From NCBI RefSeq assembly GCF_016863135.1, contig NZ_BOOH01000005.1, positions 28,201 through 92,200 on the forward strand: a stretch of DNA of 64,000 nucleotides, read 5' to 3'. How positions within the stretch are numbered: the stretch's first letter is position 1; each line of letters begins with the position of its first letter. This DNA comes from Planobispora longispora (GTDB lineage Bacteria > Actinomycetota > Actinomycetes > Streptosporangiales > Streptosporangiaceae). Below are positions 34,355 to 43,790 of the stretch, one piece after another. Position numbers and translations under genes: made by a program. The notes under the pieces were generated by a model, which saw only the letters and a list, made by a program, of their open reading frames with translations, was not told the origin of the DNA and searched no databases.

Positions 34355-34924
34355 TCACGGCCCCTTGCCCCGGGCGCGGAAAGCCGCGGTCTTGACGCGG
34401 TTCTGGCACGCGGTGCAGCAGAACCGGCGGGTCCCGTTGCGGGACACGTCGACGTACACGCGGTCGCATTGGGGCGCGGTGCACACGCCCAGGCGGTCGT
34501 GGAACTCGCTCCCCAGCACGATCGCCAGGCCGGTGGCGCAGCTCGCCGCCCAGTCTCCGGCCATGGTGCCGCCGGGACCGTGGAAGTGCAGGTGCCACGG
34601 TTCTCCGTCGTGCCGCTGGAGCAGCGGCCGCGCGCGGGTCTCCACAAGGAGATCGTTGACCTTCAGGGCCGCCGCGTCGACGTCCTCCGCCGCGACGGCG
34701 TCGAAGACCGCCCGCAGCCGTACCGCGACCTCGGCGAACTCCGCGGCCTCCGCCGCGGTGACCTCGCGGTGGCCCGGATAGCCGGTCCGCAGGCCCTCGG
34801 TGGCGGCGGCGGTCAGATCACGGGGCGGCGGGAAAGGACGGCCCCGTCGCTCTCCGGGCGTCAGTTCGTTGACCAGACCGACCGCCACTCGGACGATCAT
34901 ATCGGTGTGACTGTTGAAATCCAC
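34355..34924 (-). CDS. CGNR zinc-finger domain protein
   Basis: A 189-residue ABATE/CGNR-type putative transcription factor. The N-terminal domain (VRVAVGLVNELTPG onward) is followed by a C-terminal zinc finger: CTAPQCDRVYVDVS, then RRFCCTACQNRVK (about residues 148-180), with CQNR in place of CGNR. GTG 34924 is chosen to give the family N-terminus. Divergent from the methyltransferase gene, 71 bases away, so it may regulate it. Confidence 0.82.
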   Translation of the reverse strand: MDFNSHTDMIVRVAVGLVNELTPGERRGRPFPPPRDLTAAATEGLRTGYPGHREVTAAEAAEFAEVAVRLRAVFDAVAAEDVDAAALKVNDLLVETRARPLLQRHDGEPWHLHFHGPGGTMAGDWAASCATGLAIVLGSEFHDRLGVCTAPQCDRVYVDVSRNGTRRFCCTACQNRVKTAAFRARGKGP

Positions 34925-34995
34925 TTGACCAGTTACGTCCTCACCTCTAGCGTGTAACTCATAAAAGCTTAGACGACAGTCACAAGGAGGTCGTT

Positions 34996-35751
34996 GTGCT
35001 GACCCATGACGCCGCGCTCGAGTGGATCGCACGCTGGGACCGCCAGCAGGAGGGCTACCTGCCCGACCGTGAGGAGCGCTTCACCGCGCTGATCGACGCC
35101 GTCGAGGCGATGGGCCGCCCCGACCCGCTGGTCATCGACCTCGGCTGCGGGCCGGGCTCGCTCTCCGCCCGCCTTCTGGAACGGCTGCCGGAGGCGACGG
35201 TGGTCTCGGTCGACGCGGACCCGCTGCTGCTCGGCCTCGGCCGGGCCGCCTACCCCCATCTCAGGTTCGTCTCCCTCGACCTGCGCACGCCCGGGTGGAC
35301 CGGCGCCCTGGGCCTGGACCGCCCGGCCGACGCCGCGGTGAGCACCACCGCGCTGCACTGGATCTCCGGGCCGGAGCTGTCGAAGATGTACGCCGAGCTG
35401 GCCACCGTGCTGCGCCCGGGTGGAATCCTGCTCAACGGAGACCACCTGGAGACCGACGACGCCACCCCGGTCATCGCCCGGCTCGAACGCGCCGTTCACG
35501 AGCGGGAGACCGAGCGCGAGTTCGCCGGGCGGCGTCCCGAGGACTGGCGCCAGTGGTGGGAGGCCGTCGCCGCCGACCCCGCCTTCGCCGAGCTCCACGC
35601 CGCCCGCACCACCGCGGGCGCCGGCCATCACGGCTCGGAGTCGCCCCTGCTGTCCGAGCATGCCGACGCCCTGCGCGACGCGGGTTTCAGCGAGATCGGC
35701 ACCCTGTGGCAGCGCGGCGACAACCGGCTCCTGTGCGCCGTCCGCTCCTGA
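34996..35751 (+). CDS. Class I SAM-dependent methyltransferase
   Basis: A 251-residue methyltransferase with SAM-binding motif I VIDLGCGPGSLSARLL (about residues 41-56), acidic VVSVDADPLLL, and post motifs AAVSTTALHWIS and LRPGGILLNGDHLE. Resembles trans-aconitate- or small-molecule methyltransferases; substrate unknown. GTG 34996 has a full AAGGAGGT four bases upstream, one of the best ribosome-binding sites in the window. Divergent from the CGNR protein gene. Confidence 0.85.
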   Translation: MLTHDAALEWIARWDRQQEGYLPDREERFTALIDAVEAMGRPDPLVIDLGCGPGSLSARLLERLPEATVVSVDADPLLLGLGRAAYPHLRFVSLDLRTPGWTGALGLDRPADAAVSTTALHWISGPELSKMYAELATVLRPGGILLNGDHLETDDATPVIARLERAVHERETEREFAGRRPEDWRQWWEAVAADPAFAELHAARTTAGAGHHGSESPLLSEHADALRDAGFSEIGTLWQRGDNRLLCAVRS

Positions 35752-35834
35752 CCGGACAGGCGCCATCCGGTCCGGCGGACGCCGTCTGAGCCCCGGGACC
35801 GTCTCCCGGGAGAATCCGGACTCGGTCGGCGCCC

Positions 35835-36788
35835 CTAGCCGCCGGCGAGCAGGCCGTGCAGGCGGACGCGGGCCAGGCCCCCGTCGGGGTAGACGTCGAC
35901 CCGGACGTGGGTGGCGGGGCGGGCGTCCTCGATGCGGAAGCGGTGCGGGGTGTCGGGCTGCAGGCGGGTCTTCGGCAGCAGCTCGAACTCCTCCCCGGCG
36001 GCGTCGACACCGGTGAGGGAGACCCAGCCGGGGGCGTTGAACAGCAGGTTCCTGGTGTCGATCTCGGCGAGCCTGACGACGCCCGTACCCGCCAGGCGGA
36101 TGGTCAGCCAGTCGTTGCCGCCGTCGCGGCGGCGCGCGGTCTCCCAGCCCTCGGCCTGGTGACGGGCCAGGCCGGGGGCGATGACGTTGTTCGGCGAGGA
36201 GTAGAACTCGTTGGAGCAGCCGGTGACCAGCGCGCCGTTCTCCAGGGCGGCCAGGTCGAGACCGAGGCCCTCGTAGAGCGACAGGTCCGGGCGGACCTCG
36301 CCGTGCACGCGCAGGCGGGCGATGCCCCCGTCAGGGAACATGTTCAGCCGGACGTGGGTGTAGCGGCGCTCGTCGGCCACCTCGAAGAAGTGCTCGGCGT
36401 CGCCCTTGAGGTCGCTCTTGGGGACGATCTCCGTCCACTCTGCGGCCTGGAGCTCGGCGGGCGTCGGGTAGCCCTCGACCGCCGCCGCCTCCACGGAGGC
36501 GTGCGGCGGGTAGTTCCCCTTGAACCAGGCGGTGTCGATCACGATGCCGCGGATCACGCCGGGCAGGCCGAGGCGGACCAGCGCCCAGTCGTGGCCGGGC
36601 TCGCGGCGGCGGCGGGTCTCCCAGCCGTCGTAGACCTGGCCCTTGGCGCCGAAGGTCTCCGCCGCGAAGTCGGAGCGGCCGGGACGGATCAGGCTCTCCT
36701 TCTCGGCGAAGGACTCGTCGTTGGCGGCGACGACGGACCCGCCGAGGGTGCGCAGGGCCAGGTCGGGAAGGCGGGTGAACTCGCTCAT
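35835..36788 (-). CDS. alc: Allantoicase
   Basis: Hydrolyses allantoate to ureidoglycolate and urea. The 317-residue protein is a tandem of two jelly-roll allantoicase repeats (about residues 20-165 and 185-315), each with a WETRRR.PGHDWALVRLG / WETARRRDGGNDWLTIRLA core and a THVRLNMFPDGGIARLRVHG / THVRVDVYPDGGLARVRLHG end. Last gene of operon A, 127 bases after allB. AAAGG precedes ATG. Confidence 0.94.
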   Translation of the reverse strand: MSEFTRLPDLALRTLGGSVVAANDESFAEKESLIRPGRSDFAAETFGAKGQVYDGWETRRRREPGHDWALVRLGLPGVIRGIVIDTAWFKGNYPPHASVEAAAVEGYPTPAELQAAEWTEIVPKSDLKGDAEHFFEVADERRYTHVRLNMFPDGGIARLRVHGEVRPDLSLYEGLGLDLAALENGALVTGCSNEFYSSPNNVIAPGLARHQAEGWETARRRDGGNDWLTIRLAGTGVVRLAEIDTRNLLFNAPGWVSLTGVDAAGEEFELLPKTRLQPDTPHRFRIEDARPATHVRVDVYPDGGLARVRLHGLLAGG

Positions 36789-36915
36789 CGGAGCGCCTTT
36801 CTGGTTGAGCCGGAGATGACGTGCTTGGCGGGTGCGGTACCCGCGGGCGGAGGTTCGTCGCGCGGGACCGGCCCCGCGCCCCGGAGGATCCGGCGGCCGC
36901 CGGCGTCCGGGCCGG

Positions 36916-38208
36916 TCAGAGCAGGTTCCCGTGCGGGGCCTCCGAGACGGCCCGGCCGCGCAGCCAGGTCGTGCGCACCACGCCGGTGAGCGTCCTGCCG
37001 TGGTACGGCGTGACCGGGTTGCGGTGGTGCAGGGCGGCGGCGTCCACGGTCAGGGCCGCGCCGGGGTCGAAGGCGACCAGGTCGGCGTCGCCGCCCTCGG
37101 CGATGGTCCCCTTGCCCGCCAGCCCGGCCAGGGCCGCCGGGGCCTCGGCCATCCAGCGCACCACGTCGCCCAGGCCGTGCCCGCGCCGGGACGCCTCGGT
37201 CCACACGGCGGGCAGACCGAGCTGGAGGGAGGAGATCCCGCCCCAGGCGGCGGCGAAGTCGGGCACCTTCAGGTCTGCGGTGGACGGGGAGTGGTCGGAG
37301 ACGACGCAGTCGAGCACCCCCTCGGCCAGGCCCTTCCAGAGCTCGTCGCGGTTGGCCTCGCCGCGGATCGGCGGGCAGCACTTGAACTGGGTGGCGCCCT
37401 CGGGCACCTCCTCCGCCGCCAGCGTCAGGTAGTGCGGGCAGGTCTCGGCGGTGATCCGCACGTCCTCGCGCCGGGCCGCGGCCAGCGGTTCCAGGCAGAG
37501 CGCGGACGACACGTGCAGGATGTGCGCCCGCACCCCGGTCTCCCGCGCCAGCGCGATGACCCGCTCGACGGCGCGCCGCTCGGACTCGCCGGGCCGGGAG
37601 CCGAGGAACTCCTCGTAGCCGGGCCCGGCGGGGTCGGCGAGCAGTTCGGGGTCCTCGGCGTGGACGATCAGCAGGCCGTCGAAGGAGGCGATCTCGGTCA
37701 TGACCGCCCGCAGCTCCGTCACGTCGAGGGGCGGGAACTCGTCCACCCCCGACGGGGACAGGAAGCACTTGAACCCGCGGACGCCCGCCTCGTGCAGGGC
37801 CCGCAGATGTTCGAGGCTGCCCGGGATCGCGCCGCCCCAGAAGGCGACGTCGACGGCGCACCGGCCGGCCGCGGCGGCCCGCTTGACCTCCAGCGCGGCG
37901 ACGTCCACGGTGGGCGGCAGCGAGTTGAGCGGCATGTCCACGATCGTGGTCACCCCGCCCGCGGCGGCGGCGCGGGTGGCGGAGGCGAAGCCCTCCCAGT
38001 GGGTGCGGCCGGGCTCGTTGACGTGGACGTGGCTGTCCACGAGGCCGGGCAGCAGCGCGACGTCGCCGAGATCGACGCGTTCGGCGGCCGCCGGCGCGGC
38101 GTCGACGCCGAAGACCCCGGCGATCTTCCCGTCCCGTACGGCGACCGCCGCGGGCCGCTCCCCTCCGGGCAGTACGGCCCTGCGGGAGGTGATGACCAGA
38201 TCGTGCAT
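36916..38208 (-). CDS. allB: Allantoinase
   Basis: Opens the hydantoin ring of allantoin to give allantoate. The 430-residue cyclic amidohydrolase has [17 protein letters not shown] (metal histidines, about residues 57-73), carboxylated lysine in [10 protein letters not shown] (about 144-153), [13 protein letters not shown] and catalytic VSDHSPS. The THWEG signature separates it from dihydroorotase. ATG 38208 has GGAGGA six bases upstream. Between glxK and alc in operon A. Confidence 0.94.
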   Translation of the reverse strand: MHDLVITSRRAVLPGGERPAAVAVRDGKIAGVFGVDAAPAAAERVDLGDVALLPGLVDSHVHVNEPGRTHWEGFASATRAAAAGGVTTIVDMPLNSLPPTVDVAALEVKRAAAAGRCAVDVAFWGGAIPGSLEHLRALHEAGVRGFKCFLSPSGVDEFPPLDVTELRAVMTEIASFDGLLIVHAEDPELLADPAGPGYEEFLGSRPGESERRAVERVIALARETGVRAHILHVSSALCLEPLAAARREDVRITAETCPHYLTLAAEEVPEGATQFKCCPPIRGEANRDELWKGLAEGVLDCVVSDHSPSTADLKVPDFAAAWGGISSLQLGLPAVWTEASRRGHGLGDVVRWMAEAPAALAGLAGKGTIAEGGDADLVAFDPGAALTVDAAALHHRNPVTPYHGRTLTGVVRTTWLRGRAVSEAPHGNLL

Positions 38209-38246
38209 GCGTGTTCCTCCGGTTTCCCGGGCCTTCGGCCCCGGTC

Positions 38247-39605
38247 CTACAGCCAGTCCGCCGCGAGCTTGGCGGCGGCGCGTTCCAGCAGCGGGCCGGC
38301 CTCGGCCATGCAGCGCGCCGGGTCGGGCTCGATGTCGGTGAGCGCGTAGGCCGCCCGGATGCCCGCCGCGCGCAGTTCCTCCTCGCCGAGGGCGCGCCGG
38401 CCGCAGACCGCGACGACCGGGACGCCCGCCTTGACCGCCGCGGCGGCGACCCCGGCGGGGGCCTTGCCGCGCAGGGTCTGCTCGTCCAGGGAGCCCTCGC
38501 CGGTCACGACCAGGCGGGCGCCGTCGAGCAGCTCCTGGAAGCCGAGCAGGTCGAGCAGGTACTCGATGCCGGGGCGGATCTCGGCCCGCAGGAAGGCGAG
38601 GGCGGCGAAGCCCACTCCCCCGGCCGCCCCGGCCCCGGGCTGCCCGGCCACGCCCATCGGGCGGACGACGTCGTCGTGCTCGATCGCCCCGACCAGGCCG
38701 TGGGTGTGCACGGCGACGGCGGCAAGGCGGGCGAGCGCGCCGTCGAGCAGTTTCACGTCCTCGGGGGTGGCGCCCTTCTGCGGGCCGTAGACGGCGGCGG
38801 CGCCGTACGGGCCGAGCAGGGGGTTGTCCACGTCGCTGGCGACGACGAACTCGACGTCGCCGATGTCCGGGAGCCCGGAGGTGTCGATCTCGTCGAGCGC
38901 GCGCAGGGCGGCCCCGCCCGGCGGGAGCTCGTCGCCCTGGGCGTCGAGGAAGCGCACGCCCAGGGCGCTCATCATCCCGGCGCCGCCGTCGGTGGAGGCG
39001 CTGCCGCCCAGGCCGAGGACGACGCGGCGGGCGCCGCGCCGCACGGCGTGGGCGATCAGCTCGCCGGTGCCCCGGCTGGTCGCGGTGAGCGGGGCGAGCT
39101 CGACCCCGCCGTGCGCGGCGGGTCCCGCCTCGGAGCTCGCGGAGCTCGCGGAGCTCGCGGACGCCTGGGCGGAGGCCGGGAGCCGCCGCAGGCCCGAGGC
39201 CTCGGCGAGCTCGATGACGGCGGTCGGCACGTCCACCGCTCCGGCGCCGGACGGGGAGGTCCCCGGCCCGGCGTCGCGCCAGGCGTAGACGGCGCGGACC
39301 GGGTCGCCGACGGGGCCGGTGACCTCGACCTCGACGGGCTCGAAGCCGCAGGCGACGACGGCCGCCACGGTGCCGTCACCGCCGTCGGCGACCGGCAGCG
39401 CGACGGTGGCGACGCCGGGGCCGAGACCGGCCGCGACGCGGGCGGCGACCTCGGCCGCGGTCAGCGACCCCTTGAACTTGTCGGGGGCGATGACGACGTG
39501 ACCGGACGGGCGGGGGGAACCAGCGGTCTCAGAAGTCGGCATGAGATCGCGTGACGAACCAGCGGTCTCAGAAGTCGGCATGAGATCGCGTGACGAAACG
39601 GACAA
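38247..39605 (-). CDS. glxK: Glycerate kinase
   Basis: Phosphorylates glycerate at the end of the glyoxylate route. GlxK-family signatures: [45 protein letters not shown], and [18 protein letters not shown]. At 452 residues it is longer than the usual 370-380. The first 30 residues contain two identical 13-residue copies ([13 protein letters not shown]) from a 39-bp duplication, and about residues 140-165 hold an Ala/Ser-rich insertion from a 9-bp repeat. TTG 39605 has AGGAG five bases upstream; the core would begin at about residue 36. Confidence 0.9.
   Translation of the reverse strand: MSVSSRDLMPTSETAGSSRDLMPTSETAGSPRPSGHVVIAPDKFKGSLTAAEVAARVAAGLGPGVATVALPVADGGDGTVAAVVACGFEPVEVEVTGPVGDPVRAVYAWRDAGPGTSPSGAGAVDVPTAVIELAEASGLRRLPASAQASASSASSASSEAGPAAHGGVELAPLTATSRGTGELIAHAVRRGARRVVLGLGGSASTDGGAGMMSALGVRFLDAQGDELPPGGAALRALDEIDTSGLPDIGDVEFVVASDVDNPLLGPYGAAAVYGPQKGATPEDVKLLDGALARLAAVAVHTHGLVGAIEHDDVVRPMGVAGQPGAGAAGGVGFAALAFLRAEIRPGIEYLLDLLGFQELLDGARLVVTGEGSLDEQTLRGKAPAGVAAAAVKAGVPVVAVCGRRALGEEELRAAGIRAAYALTDIEPDPARCMAEAGPLLERAAAKLAADWL
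39517..39594. repeat. Perfect 39-bp tandem duplication in the glxK 5' end
   Basis: 39517-39555 and 39556-39594 are identical. The unit is 13 codons long, so the frame is kept and copy-number change would only lengthen or shorten the protein's N-terminus. Each unit also holds an in-frame ATG on the minus strand. Confidence 0.95.
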
Positions 39606-39701
39606 CCCTGCTCCTTGATGGAGAATGGGCGGACACGCGCCCCTGCCCGGTGCGAGCGGGCAGGGGCGCGTGCCGGAACCCGGTGTGATGGCGATCCATC
39701 A

Positions 39702-41420
39702 TCACACTTGCCCGGGAAGGGGTTCGAACTCCCTGACGGCGTCGATGGCCGGGCCGTGCGGGGTGTTCGCCTCGCGCTCGATCATGATCTCGACGAGCAC
39801 CGGCCGGTTGGTCGCCCGGGCCTCCTTGCGCGCCCACTCCAGGGCGTCGCGGATGTCGGCGGGGTCGATGACCCGGCGGCCGGAGCAGCCGTACGCCTCC
39901 ATGATCTTGACGTTGTCGGTGCCGTACTCGTCGTAGTGGATGTCCACCTGGTAGTTCATGTCGTACGGGATCGAGGCCTGGCGGATGAGGCCCAGATACT
40001 CGTTGTTGATCATGATGAGCACGAACGGCACGTTGTACTGGGCGCCGACCGCGAGCTCCTCCACCATGTACTGGAAGCCGTAGTCGCCGACGATGCCCAC
40101 GACCTCGGCGTCCGGCTCGGTGTTCTTGAGCGCCTTCTTGACGCCGATCGCCGCCGGGATCTCCCAGCCCAGCGGGCCGGCCTGGCCGCAGATCTGGTAG
40201 CGGCGCGGCTTGTACGCCTTCTGGTGCTGGCCGCCCCAGATCTGGTAGAGGCCGATCGCGGTGACGAAGTAGGTGTCCTCGTCGAAGACCTCGTTGATCT
40301 CCTTGTAGACCCGGGGGGCCTTGATCGGGACCGTGTCGAAGTCCTCGCGGCGGCCCAGGGTCGCCTTGAGGTGCTGGATCCGGCCGACCCACGCGCCGGG
40401 CCCGCGGCCCGCCTCGCGCTCCTTGGCGACCTTGAGCAGGTCCTGCAGGAACAGCTTGGCGTCGGAGACGACGCCGAGATCCGGTTCGAAGACCCTGCCG
40501 ATCTGGGTCGGCTCGATGTCGACGTGGATGAACTTCCGCTCGCCCCGGTAGACGTCGAGCTGGCCGGTGTGCCGGTCGCCGAAGCGCGCGCCCACGGCCA
40601 GCACCAGGTCGGACTCCAGGAAGGAGGCGTTGCCGTACCGCTGCGAGGTCTGCACGCCGGTGATGCCGCAGAACAGGCCGTGGTCCTCGTCGATGGCGCC
40701 CTTGCCCATCAGGGTGACCTGGACCGGGACGTTCAGGTACTCGGCCAGCTCGCGCAGCTCGTCGGCGGCCTCGGCGATGATCACACCGCCGCCGGCGAGG
40801 ATCAGCGGCCGCTCGGCGGCCAGCAGCAGGTCCAGTGCCTTCTCGACGCGCGGCCGGTGCGGCTCGACGGCCGCGACCGGGAGCGGGGAGTCCAGCGCGG
40901 GGTCGTACTCGATGATCCCCTTGGCCACGTCCACCGGGATGTCGATCAGGACCGGGCCGGGACGGCCGGACCGGGCGATCCGGAACGCCTCGCGGAAGAT
41001 CCAGGGGGCGGTGGCCGCCTCCTTGATCTGCACGGCCCACTTGGTGACGGGCTTGGCGATCTCCACGATGTCGACCGCCTGGAAGCCCTCCTTGTCGAGC
41101 AGGGCGGTGGCCGCCTGGCCGGTGATGCAGACGATCGGGATCGAGTCCGCGAGCGCGGTGTAGAGACCCGTGATCATGTTGGTGCCGGCCGGGCCGGAGG
41201 TGCCGATCGCGACGCCCACCCCGCCGTTGGTACGGGCCCAGCCGTCGGCCATGTGGGTGGCGCCCTCTTCGTGGCGGACGGTCAGGTGCTCGATGCCGCC
41301 GACCTCCTCCATCGCCTTGTACAGGGGGAGGATGGCCGCGCCGGGGCAGCCGAACGCCGTGTCGACGCCCTCGGACTTCAGGACTTCGACGACCGCGTTC
41401 ATCGCGGGGATCCTGGCCAT
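39702..41420 (-). CDS. gcl: Glyoxylate carboligase-type ThDP enzyme with Glu51
   Basis: Condenses two glyoxylates to tartronate semialdehyde and CO2. The 572-residue ThDP enzyme has Gcl hallmarks: GPAGTNMITGLYTALADSIP, EPTQIGRVFEPDLGVVSDAK, CGQAGPLGWEIPAAIG and ThDP-binding GDYGFQYMVEELAVG. It sits between glxR and glxK in operon A. Odd point: RHEEGATHM carries Glu at residue 51, the ordinary ThDP-activating glutamate, where E. coli Gcl has Val51 (RHVEGASHM). About 20 residues shorter than E. coli Gcl at the C-terminus. Starts with a one-base overlap (TGATG) with glxR. Confidence 0.87.
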   Translation of the reverse strand: MARIPAMNAVVEVLKSEGVDTAFGCPGAAILPLYKAMEEVGGIEHLTVRHEEGATHMADGWARTNGGVGVAIGTSGPAGTNMITGLYTALADSIPIVCITGQAATALLDKEGFQAVDIVEIAKPVTKWAVQIKEAATAPWIFREAFRIARSGRPGPVLIDIPVDVAKGIIEYDPALDSPLPVAAVEPHRPRVEKALDLLLAAERPLILAGGGVIIAEAADELRELAEYLNVPVQVTLMGKGAIDEDHGLFCGITGVQTSQRYGNASFLESDLVLAVGARFGDRHTGQLDVYRGERKFIHVDIEPTQIGRVFEPDLGVVSDAKLFLQDLLKVAKEREAGRGPGAWVGRIQHLKATLGRREDFDTVPIKAPRVYKEINEVFDEDTYFVTAIGLYQIWGGQHQKAYKPRRYQICGQAGPLGWEIPAAIGVKKALKNTEPDAEVVGIVGDYGFQYMVEELAVGAQYNVPFVLIMINNEYLGLIRQASIPYDMNYQVDIHYDEYGTDNVKIMEAYGCSGRRVIDPADIRDALEWARKEARATNRPVLVEIMIEREANTPHGPAIDAVREFEPLPGQV

Positions 41421-42292
41421 CAGCTGTCCCTTCCCGAGAGGCTCTCGGTGACCTTGAGGAGCGCGGAGTGGTCGAGGCCGCCGTGGCCCTGGGCCCGCGC
41501 GGCGGCGATGAGCTGGGCGACGAGCGCGCCCATGGGGATGGCCACCTCGGCGCCGCGGGCGGCGTCGAGGATGATGCCCATGTCCTTGTGGTGCAGGTCG
41601 ATGCGGAAGCCCGGCTGGAAGTTCCGGGCGAGCATCGACTCGCGCTTGATGTCGAGGATGCGGCTGGCGGCCAGGCCGCCGGCGAGCACGTCGAGTCCGG
41701 CGGCGGCGTCCACGCCGGCCGCCTCCATCAGCACGATGGCCTCGGCGACGAGGGCGTAGGTGCCGCCCACGACGAGCTGGTTGGCGGCCTTGACGTACTG
41801 CCCGGCGCCCGCGGGGCCGACCAGCTTGAAGGTCTTGCCGACGGCCTCGAAGACCGGCGTCGCAGCCTCGAAGTCCTCCGGCGCGCCGCCGACCATGATG
41901 GACAGGACCGCGTCGATCGCGCCCTTCTCGCCGCCGGAGACCGGGGCGTCCAGCACGCGCAGCCCCCTGGCCGCGCCCTCGCGGGCGACCTTCTGCGAGG
42001 TCTGCGGGGTGATGGTGGAGAAGTCGATGTAGAGAGCGCCGGACTCGGCGTTGTCGAGGATCTCCGGGAGGACGGCCTCGACCTGCGGGTCGGCCGGGAG
42101 CATGGTGATGACGACCTCGGCGCCCTTGACGGCCTCCGCGACGCCGCTCGCGCTCGCGCCTCCGGCGGCCCGGAGGCGGGCGAGGGCGTCCTCGCCGAGG
42201 TCGAAACCGGTGACCTCGTGTCCGGCCCTGACCAGGTGCCCGGCCATGGGCGAGCCCATGATGCCGAGCCCGATGAATGCGATCCTGCTCAA
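41420..42292 (-). CDS. glxR: 2-Hydroxy-3-oxopropionate (tartronate semialdehyde) reductase
   Basis: Reduces tartronate semialdehyde to D-glycerate with NAD(P)H. The 290-residue beta-hydroxyacid dehydrogenase has FIGLGIMGSPMAGHLVRAGH (cofactor fold), FSTITPQTSQ, DAPVSGGEKGA (substrate loop, about residues 119-129) and catalytic Lys in GAGQYVKAANQL (near 171). TTG 42292 has AGGAGAG five bases upstream. Context between hyi and gcl fixes the role. Confidence 0.93.
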   Translation of the reverse strand: MSRIAFIGLGIMGSPMAGHLVRAGHEVTGFDLGEDALARLRAAGGASASGVAEAVKGAEVVITMLPADPQVEAVLPEILDNAESGALYIDFSTITPQTSQKVAREGAARGLRVLDAPVSGGEKGAIDAVLSIMVGGAPEDFEAATPVFEAVGKTFKLVGPAGAGQYVKAANQLVVGGTYALVAEAIVLMEAAGVDAAAGLDVLAGGLAASRILDIKRESMLARNFQPGFRIDLHHKDMGIILDAARGAEVAIPMGALVAQLIAAARAQGHGGLDHSALLKVTESLSGRDS

Positions 42293-42356
42293 TTTGCTCT
42301 CCTCGCCCGGCGTCCGCCGGATGCGTTCGGGGTCCCGGGTGCGTTCGGGGATGTCG

Positions 42357-43148
42357 TCATGCGAGCCGGTCCAGCTCCCGCAGCCAGCCGAAGTCCGGCT
42401 CGGCGTCCTTGTACTCCAGGCCGATCCAGCCGTCGTAGCCGTGTTCGGCGAGCACCTTCAGCAGGCGGGTGAAGTCCAGCTCGCCGCTGCCGGGGCGGCC
42501 GCGGCCGGGGGTGTCGGCGATCTGCACGTGGCCGATCCGGCCCGCGTACCCGGCGATCACCGCGTCCAGGTCCTCGCCCATCCGGGCCAGGTGGTACAGG
42601 TCGCACAGGAACGCCACGTTCGGCTCCCCCACCCGGTCGACCACCTCGACCGCGGCCTTGGCGGAGACCAGCGGGTAGGACGGCGACTCGTAGGCGTTGA
42701 GCGCCTCCACCAGCACCGTCGCGCCGATCCCGGCGGCGGCCCTGGCGGCGATCGCGAGGTTCTCGGTGGCCAGCTCGTCCTGCTCGGCCGGGTCCAGGCC
42801 GTCCACGCGGTTGCCGTACAGCGCGTTGAGCGCCGTGCAGCCGAGCCGGCCGGCGATGCCGACGGCGACGTCGACGTTGTCGCGGAAACGCGCGCTGTCG
42901 GCGGGACGGGAGACGAGGCCGCGCCCGCCGGCGGCGATGTCGTCGGCGAAGTTGAGGCCGACCAGCTGTACGCCCGCGTCCTGGATCGCGCCGGCGAAGG
43001 CGTCGACGTCCTTGTCGGACGGTACGGCCTCGGCGAACGGCCACCAGAACTCGACCCCGTCGAACCCGGCGGCCTTCACCGCCTCCGGCCGGCGCAGCAG
43101 CGGCAGGTCGGTGAAGAGGATCGAGGCGTTGACGTCGAACCGCGTCAT
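42357..43148 (-). CDS. hyi: Hydroxypyruvate isomerase
   Basis: Interconverts hydroxypyruvate and tartronate semialdehyde. The 263-residue TIM barrel of the xylose-isomerase-like family shows NASILFTDLP, GFDGVEFWWPF (about residues 28-38), LVEALNAYESP (metal Glu about 146), FLCDLYHLARMGED and HVQIADTPGRGRPGSGELDF. ATG 43148 overlaps the upstream gene by four bases (ATGA). Second gene of operon A. Confidence 0.92.
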   Translation of the reverse strand: MTRFDVNASILFTDLPLLRRPEAVKAAGFDGVEFWWPFAEAVPSDKDVDAFAGAIQDAGVQLVGLNFADDIAAGGRGLVSRPADSARFRDNVDVAVGIAGRLGCTALNALYGNRVDGLDPAEQDELATENLAIAARAAAGIGATVLVEALNAYESPSYPLVSAKAAVEVVDRVGEPNVAFLCDLYHLARMGEDLDAVIAGYAGRIGHVQIADTPGRGRPGSGELDFTRLLKVLAEHGYDGWIGLEYKDAEPDFGWLRELDRLA

Positions 43149-43549
43149 GACGTCTTCTCCCTGTCTGTGTGGGCGTCCATGTCCATGTAGGCCTTCCAGC
43201 TACCGGACTCGGTGATGTCGTACAGCTCCGCGTGCGAGGTGCAGGGGCGGCGCAGGAGCATCGCGAACGAGGACGTGCCGTCCGCCAGCTCGATCACGCC
43301 GAGCTCCAGCTCGGGTGGTTCGGCGGGCATCAGCCGGTCGCGCAGGACGTCCATCGGGACGTCGTAGAGCTCTCCCGTGATGGCGGCCCCGCCGTGCGCC
43401 ACCGGCGCCAGGCCGGGGCAGCGGTCGCCGACCGAGTAGAAGCGGTACTTGGGCGCCGTGGCGGTCTCGGCCACCAGCGGGGCCCCGTCGAGCAGGTGGT
43501 GCAGCGGACCGCCACGCATGGCGCCGCCGTTGAGGAACATCAAGGCCAT
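43145..43549 (-). CDS. GGCT-like / allophanate-hydrolase C-domain-like protein
   Basis: A 134-residue stand-alone protein resembling the C-terminal domain of allophanate hydrolase and gamma-glutamylcyclotransferase-like folds: LNGGAMRGGPLHHLLDGAPLV, APKYRFYSVGDRCPGL, GGAAITGELYDVP and SGSWKAYMD. First gene of operon A, coupled to hyi. Its biochemical role is not known; the context (allantoin-glyoxylate pathway lacking ureidoglycolate lyase) suggests a ureide or urea-related substrate. ATG 43549 has GGGAGGA seven bases upstream. Confidence 0.7.
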   Translation of the reverse strand: MALMFLNGGAMRGGPLHHLLDGAPLVAETATAPKYRFYSVGDRCPGLAPVAHGGAAITGELYDVPMDVLRDRLMPAEPPELELGVIELADGTSSFAMLLRRPCTSHAELYDITESGSWKAYMDMDAHTDREKTS

Positions 43550-43665
43550 CGCAGGCTCCTCCCGGGGTCGGATCGATCCGGTGGGGTGGGGCCCGTAGGT
43601 CTGCCGGAGGCGGCAGCGCGGTACCTCCTCGCTCCGGCTCAGGCGGAGCGTTCAGGTGTGTGATT

Positions 43666-43713
43666 CAGTACACAAGCCGCCCGGCTGTCCGGTCTAGCGG
43701 CAAGAAGTCCGAA
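43666..43713 (-). promoter_or_regulatory. Operon A promoter with element shared with operon B
   Basis: On the plus strand, CAGTACACA (43666-43674), a 16-base gap, and a 23-base block (43691-43713, containing GCAAGAAGTCCGAA) mirror the layout before uraD (56363-56410). The blocks agree at 20 of 23 positions and the gaps are equal. Read leftward, TGTACT serves as -10 and TAGACC, 18 bases before it, as -35, with the conserved TTCGGA-TTCTTGC part just upstream, as expected for a regulator site. Confidence 0.6.
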
Positions 43714-43739
43714 GCTGCCCGGAAGTGGCGATGGCAGGT

Positions 43740-43755
43740 TTGTGCGTTGGCACAA
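43740..43755. promoter_or_regulatory. Inverted repeat upstream of operon A
   Basis: TTGTGCGTTGGCACAA is a perfect six-base inverted repeat around four bases, about 27 bases upstream of the shared promoter element. Probable dimeric regulator site; no equivalent sequence was found before operon B, so it may give operon A separate (for example allantoin or glyoxylate) control. Confidence 0.45.
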
Positions 43756-43790
43756 TCGCGGGGCGGGGCGGGGCGGCCCACCGGGCCTGT

